11,366 nt of DNA, from assembly GCA_028870815.1 (NCBI GenBank), contig JAGWOU010000027.1, positions 1-11,366 of the forward strand, given 5' to 3'. Both the position numbers and the translations under genes were made by a program. Of this stretch, positions 1 through 6,232 are shown piece after piece. Every line of letters begins with the position of its first letter. The stretch's first letter is position 1. The notes under the pieces are model-generated. The model saw only the letters and a program-made list of their open reading frames with translations. It searched no databases and was not told the DNA's origin. Origin of the DNA: Rhodospirillales bacterium. GTDB lineage: Bacteria > Pseudomonadota > Alphaproteobacteria > Acetobacterales > Acetobacteraceae.

Positions 1-1
1 A

Positions 2-259
2 GATCTATACGTCCCTTACGGCTTGCACTCTTTGACAGGTACAGGTGTTTTTGTTCAGACTTTTTTTGACACATCCCCTCCACCGCCTCGTCTTAAATCA
101 GAACATAAAGATCAAATTGGGATAGTGATGCTCGAAACTAACTCGAGCCACGGTTTCCATATATATCAATATTATGGCTACCGAGAACCGGGACAACATT
201 GGAGCGAACGTCAAAAATCAGAGCGGCTATTTAAGACCAGCAGTTTAAGCCCGACGTAA
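2..259 (+). CDS. Possible C-terminal fragment of an unrecognised protein
   Basis: A reading frame is open from the left edge of the window to a TAA stop at 257-259, giving about 85 residues, so it may be the 3' end of a gene that starts outside. The only start candidate inside is a TTG at 23 with no obvious ribosome binding site. The peptide has a short SPPPP segment followed by a charged stretch, then an aromatic run (HIYQYYGY) and a hydrophilic tail; I recognise no family. Its stop codon directly abuts the stop codon of the opposite-strand gene at 260. The segment is AT-rich like that neighbour and unlike the rest of the window. It could also be a chance open frame: an 85-codon frame is not strong evidence by itself. 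Confidence 0.35.
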   Translation, partial: DLYVPYGLHSLTGTGVFVQTFFDTSPPPPRLKSEHKDQIGIVMLETNSSHGFHIYQYYGYREPGQHWSERQKSERLFKTSSLSPT

Positions 260-1237
260 TCATTCAGATCGATAAGCAAGAAGATGTAAGTTACTCCAAG
301 TGCTCTTTAGGGTAACCCTTCCCCAAATAGCTTGTCCAACGTAGAAACCTGTAACACTCCAGTGGTTTGGGTTTCTATCCATGCCCATCGGTCCATTCCG
401 TATCGCAATAATTAATCGTGGAAGGAGATTTACATCTAGCTGCCTGCTGCTTTGGCCAGACATCAAAGTCCCATCAGTTAGATTTAAAAAATCGTTTACT
501 CCGTATGGATTGCCTTTAGTATAGTAAGTCTGTGAAACTGGTTTGGCTGTACAAATTTTTTCCCGCTCGGCTGATTGCGATCCGCATAGTTTGTCTAATA
601 TTATCTTGTAAAATAATGTCTCCTTCTTAGGATGGCTATCGCTGGTTAAAATAACACCTATCAGGGCGCTGCCTTGGTTTACTCCACATCCATTTTGAGT
701 TTTTAGAAGTCCTTCTGAAACAGAAACATTGGCGTCGACTACTAACGCGCTGAGTCCTGATAATGTCGAAGATGCTCCCCCTTTTTGGTTCATTGCGAGA
801 ATACTTGGCTGATGCAGGTTGCCACTGTTAGCACTCAAAAACAGATCAGACTCTCTAGGTTTACCCGCAGAAGTGATACATGGGAGGATGGAACCGTCTT
901 GCCGAAGAGTAACATATCTATTGTTCAATGGGCCAGAGACTCTAACCTCAGCTTCCGTTGAAGAAGCAACCCATTCGGTACCCGTAGTCGTCGTAAAATG
1001 ATGAAACCCTGAGAGCTGGTCTCCTGGTATATTCCATTGCGCAATTGACCAGTTAGGTGAAGGGCCCATTTGCCCATAAACGTACGGACCTCCTGGAGGT
1101 GGCGGGTCGGGCGGTTGCAGGATTCCGATATTTCCGATGGGAGAAATGAGTGAATTTTGGAAGACTTTAGCATTGGCCACGCCGAGTAAGCATATTCCAA
1201 TCAAAAAGTTTGCACTAATTTTTGTCCATAATTTCAT
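260..1237 (-). CDS. Secreted protein of unknown function (325 aa)
   Basis: The protein begins with a typical Sec signal peptide: a basic start (MKLWTK), a hydrophobic core at about residues 9-20 and an ANA cleavage site before Lys24, so the mature form is probably periplasmic or extracellular. A proline-rich linker (PPDPPPPGGP, about 42-51) follows, then a Thr/Ser/Gly-rich body without membrane segments. Four cysteines remain in the mature chain (120, 184, 218, 229), enough for two disulfides. The C-terminal third is aromatic-rich (NHWSVTGFYVGQAIWG), which resembles a beta-sandwich, but this is only an impression. The ATG start is supported by an AGGA four bases upstream. I do not recognise the family. 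Composition is markedly AT-rich compared with the genes after 1295, suggesting horizontal acquisition. It lies 57 bp after the efflux lipoprotein gene on the same strand, so read-through from that gene is possible. Confidence 0.75.
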   Translation of the reverse strand: MKLWTKISANFLIGICLLGVANAKVFQNSLISPIGNIGILQPPDPPPPGGPYVYGQMGPSPNWSIAQWNIPGDQLSGFHHFTTTTGTEWVASSTEAEVRVSGPLNNRYVTLRQDGSILPCITSAGKPRESDLFLSANSGNLHQPSILAMNQKGGASSTLSGLSALVVDANVSVSEGLLKTQNGCGVNQGSALIGVILTSDSHPKKETLFYKIILDKLCGSQSAEREKICTAKPVSQTYYTKGNPYGVNDFLNLTDGTLMSGQSSRQLDVNLLPRLIIAIRNGPMGMDRNPNHWSVTGFYVGQAIWGRVTLKSTWSNLHLLAYRSE

Positions 1238-1294
1238 CTTGTCCTACCGATGCAGATATCAGTACAGAGTCAAACCGAAGTGTCCAAAAGCTGA

Positions 1295-2770
1295 TTACTG
1301 AGAAATATCAGGATACTCCCCCTCCCAGCCGCCACCCAGTGCTTGGTACAGAGTCACCAGATCCGTTCCCAGCCTTTCCAGCGATTGCGCCTGCTGCTGT
1401 TGGGCGGCGAGGTAAGTCTGCTGGGCATTCAGGACCGTGAGGTAGTCAACCAGCCCTTCCTTGTATTGTTCCTCCGCGAGGCCAAGGGCAATCTGGCTCT
1501 GCTGCACGTCGGTGGCCAGCGCATCCTGCGTCGCGTGTTCCTGCTCGTAATTCACCAGGGCGGTGTTCACCTGGGTGAAGGCAGTGAGTGCGGTTTTGGC
1601 ATAATTGATCGCGGCTTCCTTCTGCTCGTCCTGGCTTAATTTAAGCTGGCCGCGAAGCTGCCCGCCCTCACAGATAGGCAGTGTGAGCGTGGGGCCGAAG
1701 CCATAGGTCACGGATTTCCATTTATCCAGCATATCGCCTTGCAAGGCCTGGAATGAGACGGCGCCGGTTAGCGTGATGTCCGGAAAGAAGGCAGCCTTGG
1801 CGACGCCGATCTTGGCCGTCGCGGAATGTAAATTATCCAGCGCCTCGCGCATATCCGGCCGGCGGGTGAGCAGATCCGAAGGCAGGCCAACCGGCACCAC
1901 CGGCGGCGTTAGCGGCACGGGTGCGGCCTCCACGAGGTCCTGCGGCAGCCCGTCGGGTGTTTCGCCCAGCAACAGGCCGATCTGGTCGATCAGTGCGTCG
2001 CGCTGGGCGATGAGGGATGGGATTTGGGACGATATCTGCGCCGTGGTCGCCCTGGCGTTGGCAACGTCGAGCGAGGTGGTGAGGCCCGCCTGCTGGCGCT
2101 CGGCCGTTAGTTGCACAAGCTGGTTGGCGTATTGCAGGTTCTTCTGGGTGATGCCGAGCACGGCCTCGGTACCGCGAAGCTGGATATAGTCGGAGGCGAC
2201 GCTTGCCTCGACATTCAACAGTGCGGCTCGGCGCGCTTCCTCGGAGGCGCGGGCGGCGGCCACGGCAGCCTCCACGGCGCGCTTGTTCTTGCCCCACAAA
2301 TCGAGGTCAAACATTGTTTGCAGACCGTACTGGTAGAGATTGTACGGCTGGAGCACGGCCGGGAACGCCGCGCCAAACTGGCCGGTGGGGCTGTCGGCGC
2401 TGATCCGGTTGCGAGAGTAGGACGCGTTGGCGCTGAGAGTGGGGTAGAGTTGTGCCCCTTCAATCTGGGCTTTGGCTTCGGCCTCCAGCAAACGCTGCGT
2501 GGCGATTTGCAGATCGAGATTCTGCCGCACCGCCCTGGTTTCCAACTGCGTCAAAAGCGGGTCGTTGAAACTGGTCCACCATTGCGGGTCCACGGCGCCG
2601 CCTGACACATAGGGGGCACTCTGCGGCGGAGAATCATTGACGAATGCGGTTGGAGACGCCACGCGCGGGGGCTGGAAATTCGGGCCGACCATGCAGCCGG
2701 AAAGCGCCACGGCCAGCCCGAACGACACAGCCGAGCCGGCCAGAACGCGGCGCGAACGAGTGGATATCAC
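1295..2770 (-). CDS. NodT-family outer-membrane efflux lipoprotein (TolC-like)
   Basis: This is the outer-membrane channel component of a tripartite efflux system (RND or similar), expected to form a trimeric beta-barrel with a periplasmic alpha-helical tunnel. With the GTG start at 2770 it has 491 aa, normal for the family. A lipoprotein signal ends in the lipobox LSGC (Cys26), followed by the hallmark VGPNFQPP. Two OEP repeats follow, about 65-270 and 295-480, with the family motif LPSDLLTRRPDMREA near 297-311 and the LYQALGGGW end near 474-482. The frame stays open to 2965, but the GTG is preferred because it places the lipobox at the right distance and an AGGAGA lies nine bases upstream (2780-2785). 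No periplasmic adaptor or pump gene is adjacent: the upstream neighbour is divergent and the downstream one is an unrelated secreted protein. It is therefore an orphan channel whose substrate cannot be inferred. Confidence 0.92.
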   Translation of the reverse strand: MISTRSRRVLAGSAVSFGLAVALSGCMVGPNFQPPRVASPTAFVNDSPPQSAPYVSGGAVDPQWWTSFNDPLLTQLETRAVRQNLDLQIATQRLLEAEAKAQIEGAQLYPTLSANASYSRNRISADSPTGQFGAAFPAVLQPYNLYQYGLQTMFDLDLWGKNKRAVEAAVAAARASEEARRAALLNVEASVASDYIQLRGTEAVLGITQKNLQYANQLVQLTAERQQAGLTTSLDVANARATTAQISSQIPSLIAQRDALIDQIGLLLGETPDGLPQDLVEAAPVPLTPPVVPVGLPSDLLTRRPDMREALDNLHSATAKIGVAKAAFFPDITLTGAVSFQALQGDMLDKWKSVTYGFGPTLTLPICEGGQLRGQLKLSQDEQKEAAINYAKTALTAFTQVNTALVNYEQEHATQDALATDVQQSQIALGLAEEQYKEGLVDYLTVLNAQQTYLAAQQQQAQSLERLGTDLVTLYQALGGGWEGEYPDISQ

Positions 2771-2838
2771 GATCTTCAATCTCCTGTTCCGCCCCCCGGG
2801 TGGCGATGCTTCTAGAAAAACACGGGCAATGTTACCAA

Positions 2839-2850
2839 GGCAAGTTTGCC
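2839..2850. repeat. Short inverted repeat GGCAA-GT-TTGCC
   Basis: A perfect 5-bp inverted repeat with a 2-base centre lies about 70 bases upstream of the efflux gene start, next to the longer repeat at 2855-2872. Its size fits a binding half-site pair for a dimeric regulator. Such a short palindrome can also occur by chance. Confidence 0.4.
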
Positions 2851-2854
2851 CCGG

Positions 2855-2872
2855 TTGGGCGGGAACGCCCAA
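2855..2872. repeat. Perfect 7-bp inverted repeat upstream of efflux gene
   Basis: TTGGGCG and CGCCCAA flank a GGAA centre, forming a perfect 7-bp inverted repeat about 85-100 bases before the GTG start of the efflux lipoprotein. As RNA on the - strand it would fold into a GC-rich hairpin with a 4-base loop. No T-run follows it, so a terminator is unlikely; an operator or leader hairpin is more plausible. No regulator gene for it can be named from the window. Confidence 0.5.
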
Positions 2873-3036
2873 ATATCCTATAAGCCACGATATTTTGCAT
2901 GCCGGGCCACCTTCGGCCATGCTCAAATCGTGCGATCTGCCATACCGAGAGGCAGTGCCGTGCATAAAAAACCGACCCGAGACACAGAGTTGTGACGTAT
3001 TTTACCCTGCGGGAATATATTACGGAAAGGCCATGT

Positions 3037-3042
3037 TATAAT
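3037..3042 (+). promoter_or_regulatory. Candidate -10 element (TATAAT)
   Basis: An exact TATAAT occurs in the AT-rich half of the intergenic region, pointing to the + strand gene that starts at 3219. The hexamer 17 bp upstream (AATATA) does not match a -35 consensus, so the assignment is weak and the promoter could lie closer to the gene. Confidence 0.25.
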
Positions 3043-3218
3043 CGAAAGTTTGCAGGCTCAATATTTATGTTTCAGAAGCTTAACAGGAGATTTGAAAGTG
3101 CTGGCTTCCCTTTTTTGGGGAAAGAAAGTTAAAATCCTGATAAAATATCCCTTGCATCCGAGTCGCTTTTGGACAGTATTCTACCTAAAGTTGAGTAATA
3201 GCACTCGGGAGTAAATAT

Positions 3219-3869
3219 ATGGCTGGCTTCACCTCGATGGATGCACTGGTTCGCCAAAAATTGCGAACGTGGCCACAGCATCCACCGGGCCTCGCGGATC
3301 ACGACATGGGTGCGTCCGGCGCCTGGATTCGCGCGCGTCCGGGAACGCCGAAAGACCCCGATCAGCCACACCTGAAGCTGCCGGGCTCCAACCGCCTGCG
3401 CACCAACCCTGACGGTCTATGGTTCTGTTTCGGCGGAACCGCGGCGGACCCGTATGTGGATATTTTTGCCATCGAAGCCTGTGGATCGTATCAGAATCTG
3501 CTCGATAAGCGTTCGCGGTTCGCGCCCTCCATGCATTCGATGCTGGCTGTTTGCTCAGCTGATTGGCTTATGCAGCCGGTTTCAGTGGCCAACCGCATGG
3601 CGCGCTGGCGTTATACCGGGCTGCTGCAACGCCCCCCGGCCGCGCCCCTGGTTCTGCCAGTACGGGACATACGAGTGATGTACGCACTGCCGCCGCGCCA
3701 TTACGCTGCCTTCGCCGCGAGTCAGATTCCACATGCGCACGAGTTTTTTGCGCCGATCAGCGCGATTATCGGCCCTGAAGGCTGGCAGCATCCACATTTG
3801 CGCGCCTTCATCGCGAGAACTTCAACACGCGCGAATTTTTTCGATTATCCGGGTGTGACGGCGGCTTGA
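3219..3869 (+). CDS. Conserved-looking protein of unknown function (216 aa)
   Basis: I do not recognise the family. The ATG start is well supported: GGGAG sits seven bases upstream (3207-3211). The protein is soluble, with no signal peptide or membrane segment. It is rich in Pro, Arg, His and aromatic residues, with a GASGAWIR segment near 31-38, a central FGGTAADPYVDIFAIEACGSYQ block near 71-92 that looks like a compact fold core, and a His-rich tail (PHAHEFF near 171-177, GPEGWQHPHLRAF near 185-197). Four internal Met residues and Cys70, Cys88 and Cys112 show no metal-site spacing. Codon use is GC-rich like the core genes, so it seems native. It is transcribed away from the efflux gene and converges with the Rrf2 regulator 15 bp later. 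Function cannot be assigned. Confidence 0.75.
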   Translation: MAGFTSMDALVRQKLRTWPQHPPGLADHDMGASGAWIRARPGTPKDPDQPHLKLPGSNRLRTNPDGLWFCFGGTAADPYVDIFAIEACGSYQNLLDKRSRFAPSMHSMLAVCSADWLMQPVSVANRMARWRYTGLLQRPPAAPLVLPVRDIRVMYALPPRHYAAFAASQIPHAHEFFAPISAIIGPEGWQHPHLRAFIARTSTRANFFDYPGVTAA

Positions 3870-3894
3870 GCGCCCCCGCAATCGTTAAGCCGCC
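3860..3894. terminator. Inverted repeat spanning two convergent stops
   Basis: GGCGGCTT (3860-3867) and AAGCCGCC (3887-3894) form a perfect 8-bp inverted repeat with a 19-base loop. It covers the ends of the 216-aa gene and of the Rrf2 gene, each of which finishes with Ala-Ala plus stop (GCGGCTTGA and GCGGCTTAA). A hairpin here would be shared by both transcripts, as in bidirectional terminators. It lacks T-tracts and has a large loop, so terminator function is uncertain. Confidence 0.35.
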
Positions 3895-4322
3895 CGGGCC
3901 GGCAATTTTCCATCAGCGAGGGCACGGGCCAGGGACGTGCCATCCAGCTCATTGGCCATGGCCTCACGCGCGCGGTGCATCACCTTACGGATTTCGCAGC
4001 CTTGTTCGTCCTGGCATTCATCGCAGCGGCGGTAGTAATTGACCGACACACAGGCAAGCGGCGCCAGCGCGCCATCCATGATGCGAATGACCTGCCCGAA
4101 GGTGATAAGATCCGCAGGTTTGGCCAGCGCATAGCCGCCGCCCCGGCCGCGGCGCGAGCGCACGAGTCCATTGCGGTTCAACTCCAGCAAAATCGCTTCC
4201 AGGAATTTCTTGGGCAGATTCTCGCGTTCAGCGATTTCCGAGACGAGGAGCAGACGGTCGCTATTCTCCCTGGCCAATGCCATCAATGCATGTAAAGCGT
4301 ATTTGCATTTTTGAGACAGCAT
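3885..4322 (-). CDS. Rrf2-family transcriptional regulator with Cys cluster
   Basis: This 145-aa protein is an Rrf2 (IscR/RirA/NsrR-type) DNA-binding regulator. It starts MLSQKCKYALHALMALA, typical of the family's first helix, and a winged helix-turn-helix fills about residues 1-75 (LVSEIAERENLPKKFLEAIL recognition region, then the wing RSRRGRGGGYALAKP). After the dimer helix (TFGQVIRIMDG) come four cysteines at 91, 100, 103 and 109. In the family such cysteines bind an Fe-S cluster that senses iron, NO or redox state. The spacing C-x8-C-x2-C-x5-C differs from the C-x5-C-x5-C I know for IscR, so the sensed signal is open. The ATG is supported by AGGAG six bases upstream (4329-4333). No isc or suf genes flank it; it appears to be a single-gene unit, possibly autoregulated. 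Confidence 0.93.
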   Translation of the reverse strand: MLSQKCKYALHALMALARENSDRLLLVSEIAERENLPKKFLEAILLELNRNGLVRSRRGRGGGYALAKPADLITFGQVIRIMDGALAPLACVSVNYYRRCDECQDEQGCEIRKVMHRAREAMANELDGTSLARALADGKLPARAA

Positions 4323-4425
4323 AATCGGCTCCTGAATAACGCGGATGTGCGATAATTCTCTACAACTTTGCCGATGAATAGAAAATATGCACGGTGGCGC
4401 GTGATTGAATTTACTCTCAACATAA

Positions 4426-4446
4426 ATCGCCCACCGGATGGGCGAT
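4426..4446 (-). terminator. Perfect 8-bp hairpin, terminator or operator
   Basis: ATCGCCCA and TGGGCGAT flank a 5-base centre (CCGGA on the + strand). Read on the - strand the stem is followed by TTTATGTT, a weak T-rich tail, so it may terminate the FAD oxidoreductase transcript 138 bases after its stop. It also lies about 100-125 bases before the Rrf2 start and could be an operator or a leader hairpin for that gene. Confidence 0.4.
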
Positions 4447-4533
4447 GTTTGTGGGCAACGGCAAGGCGAAGCAGAATTGCTGGTGACGAAACCCGCCTTA
4501 CCTCCGCAACGTTCAAGATAACGACGCTAATAT

Positions 4534-4549
4534 TTTGTTTTTTAACAAA
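4534..4549. repeat. AT-rich inverted repeat TTTGTT/AACAAA
   Basis: Six-base arms separated by four T residues, 35-50 bases downstream of the FAD oxidoreductase stop. The stem is weak; in an AT-rich stretch it may be chance, or a minor part of the transcript end. Confidence 0.25.
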
Positions 4550-4583
4550 TAAGCAAGCGAATGAATTTATCGCGCGGGAGTCT

Positions 4584-6179
4584 TCAGGGCTTAGCCAGAC
4601 TGTTGCTCACCGCTTCCGCCACTTTAATGCCGTCCACCCCAGCGGAGAGAATCCCGCCCGCATACCCCGCTCCCTCTCCTGCCGGGTAGAGGCCGCGCAC
4701 GTTCAGAGAGCAGAAATCCTTGCCGCGAGTGATTCGCACAGGCGATGAGGTGCGGGTTTCAACGCCGGTGAGCACTGCATCCGGCCGGTCGAATCCTTTG
4801 ATCTGCCGCCCGAAGGCGGGCAGCGCCTCGCGGATGGCGTCGATCGCGTAATCCGGCAGGGTGGCGGCGAGATCAGTAAGGTGCACGCCGGGTTTGTAGC
4901 TGGGCAAAACCTCACCAAACGCGCTTGAGGCTTGGCCGGCGATGAAATCCCCCACCAGTTGCCCCGGTGCCATATAGCCGCCGCCGCCCGCGGCAAAGGC
5001 CGCACTTTCCCAACGGCGCTGGAACTCCACGCCCGCCAATACGTCGCCGGGGTAATCCGCCGGGGTGATGCCGACCACGATGCCCGCATTGGCGTTACGC
5101 TCGGCGCGGGAATACTGGCTCATACCGTTGGTGACGACGCGCCCTTCCTCAGACGTGGCAGCCACCACAGTGCCGCCGGGACACATGCAAAAGCTATAAA
5201 CGGAGCGGCCATTTTTGGCATGGTGAACGAGCTTGTAATCCGCCGCACCCAGGATCGGATGCCCGGCGAAGGCGCCGAAACGGTGGCGGTCGATCATGCC
5301 TTGCGGATGCTCGATGCGGAAACCGATGGAAAAGGGCTTGGCCTCCATGAACACGCCGCGTTCGTGCAGGCGGGCAAAGGTGTCGCGCGCCGAATGGCCG
5401 ATGGCGAGGATAACGTGCTCGGTTTCGATCCGCTCGCCGCCTTCTAGCGTGACGGCGTGGATCTGGCCGTCACGGATATCGAAATCATCAACCTTGGCGC
5501 CGAAGCGGTATTCCCCGCCCAGGGCAGTCACTTTCTCGCGGATGGATTCGACCATGGAGACAAGCCGGAAGGTGCCGATATGCGGCTTGGCGATGGTGAG
5601 GATTTCCTCCGGCGCGCCGGCCTCGACGAATTCCTCCATGACCTTGCGGCCGAGATGGCGCGGGTCCTTGATTTGGGAATAAAGCTTGCCGTCGGAGAAC
5701 GTGCCTGCCCCGCCCTCCCCGAACTGCACATTAGAAGTGGTATCCAAAACCCCCCGGCGCCACAGGCCCCAGGTGTCCTTGGTGCGTTCGCGCACTAGTT
5801 TGCCGCGTTCCAGAATGAGCGGACAAAAGCCGGCTTCGGCCAGGATGAGTGCCGCCAGGATGCCGCAGGGGCCGGTGCCGATGATGACGGGGCGTTTTGC
5901 CGGGCGCGCGCTGGCGATGGCGGGAAATTGGTAGCCCATATCCGGCGTGGGTTCGCCCTTGGCCGTATCCACCGCCAACGCCGCATCGATGGTGTAAACC
6001 AGCATGACCTGGGATTTCTTTCGCGCATCCCAGGCGCGGCGGTTCACATGCCACGAGAGAATCGCGGCTTCCGGCACGCCGAATCCAGCGGCGATGGCGG
6101 CTTTCAACTGGGCCTCATCATGGTCGATGGGCAGGCGAAGTTCGGTGAGGCGGCGCATTGGATGGGATTCGGAAACCAT
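4584..6179 (-). CDS. FAD-dependent oxidoreductase, COG2509-type
   Basis: The 531-aa protein is a two-dinucleotide-fold flavoprotein like the poorly characterised COG2509 dehydrogenases; its substrate is unknown. The FAD-binding Rossmann motif is at 97-106 (PVIIGTGPCG), followed by the ribose-binding glutamate in LILERG (about 121-126). An unusual N-terminal domain of about 90 residues precedes it, as expected for this family and not for ordinary reductases. A family-like block NVQFGEGGAGTFSDGKL lies near 150-166. The C-terminal segment YPAGEGAGYAGGILSAGVDGIKVAEAV completes the FAD site. No signal peptide or membrane segment is seen, so it is cytosolic. The first ATG is used, but Met8 (MRRLTELRLP) is an equally good start; neither has a clear ribosome binding site. 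It is head to head with the glycosyltransferase gene with only 53 bp between starts. Confidence 0.9.
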   Translation of the reverse strand: MVSESHPMRRLTELRLPIDHDEAQLKAAIAAGFGVPEAAILSWHVNRRAWDARKKSQVMLVYTIDAALAVDTAKGEPTPDMGYQFPAIASARPAKRPVIIGTGPCGILAALILAEAGFCPLILERGKLVRERTKDTWGLWRRGVLDTTSNVQFGEGGAGTFSDGKLYSQIKDPRHLGRKVMEEFVEAGAPEEILTIAKPHIGTFRLVSMVESIREKVTALGGEYRFGAKVDDFDIRDGQIHAVTLEGGERIETEHVILAIGHSARDTFARLHERGVFMEAKPFSIGFRIEHPQGMIDRHRFGAFAGHPILGAADYKLVHHAKNGRSVYSFCMCPGGTVVAATSEEGRVVTNGMSQYSRAERNANAGIVVGITPADYPGDVLAGVEFQRRWESAAFAAGGGGYMAPGQLVGDFIAGQASSAFGEVLPSYKPGVHLTDLAATLPDYAIDAIREALPAFGRQIKGFDRPDAVLTGVETRTSSPVRITRGKDFCSLNVRGLYPAGEGAGYAGGILSAGVDGIKVAEAVSNSLAKP

Positions 6180-6232
6180 ATTAGGTGTGGGCTGTACTCC
6201 GGAGCGACGCCAACGCCAATGACCTATCCATT

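Larger units (their letters stand above)
2771..3218. other. 448-bp divergent intergenic region
   Basis: This stretch separates the efflux lipoprotein gene (-) from the 216-aa gene (+) and must hold both promoters. The half near the lipoprotein is GC-rich with two inverted repeats (2839-2850 and 2855-2872). The half near the + gene, about 2990-3215, is AT-rich, with a consensus-like TATAAT at 3037-3042 but no good -35 hexamer at 17 bp. There is also a short TTCCC/GGGAA repeat around 3107-3122. Open frames crossing the region lack good starts and I regard them as non-coding. The long leader, over 150 bases if the TATAAT is used, could hold a regulatory element, but I recognise no riboswitch. 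Confidence 0.6.
4323..4583. other. 261-bp intergenic region upstream of the Rrf2 gene
   Basis: This AT-richer stretch lies between the end of the FAD oxidoreductase gene and the start of the Rrf2 gene, both on the - strand. It should hold a terminator for the first and a promoter for the second. It contains a perfect 8-bp hairpin (4426-4446) and a weaker AT-rich inverted repeat TTTGTT/AACAAA (4534-4549). I could not settle on promoter hexamers. Open frames through it lack supporting starts. Confidence 0.55.

Noticed and set aside
2771..2965. N-terminal extension of the efflux protein to an ATG at 2965
   Set aside because: It would put 65 residues before the lipoprotein signal, burying the lipobox; the GTG at 2770 has a suitable AGGAGA upstream.
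2637..3041. 134-aa + strand frame in the efflux/216-aa intergenic region
   Set aside because: Half of it overlaps the lipoprotein signal region antisense, it has no ribosome binding site and its content is low-complexity in the coding part.
3107..3122. TTCCC/GGGAA repeat with a T-run as a terminator
   Set aside because: The stem is only 5 bp, the T-run is in the loop and no gene ends nearby to need it.
4283..4748. Open frames across the Rrf2 upstream region on both strands
   Set aside because: They have no ribosome binding site, overlap established genes at their ends and show no recognisable protein character.
4932..5798. Long open frames on the + strand antisense to the FAD oxidoreductase
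   Set aside because: They follow from the third-position GC bias of the real gene on the other strand; the peptides show no family motifs and lack start signals.
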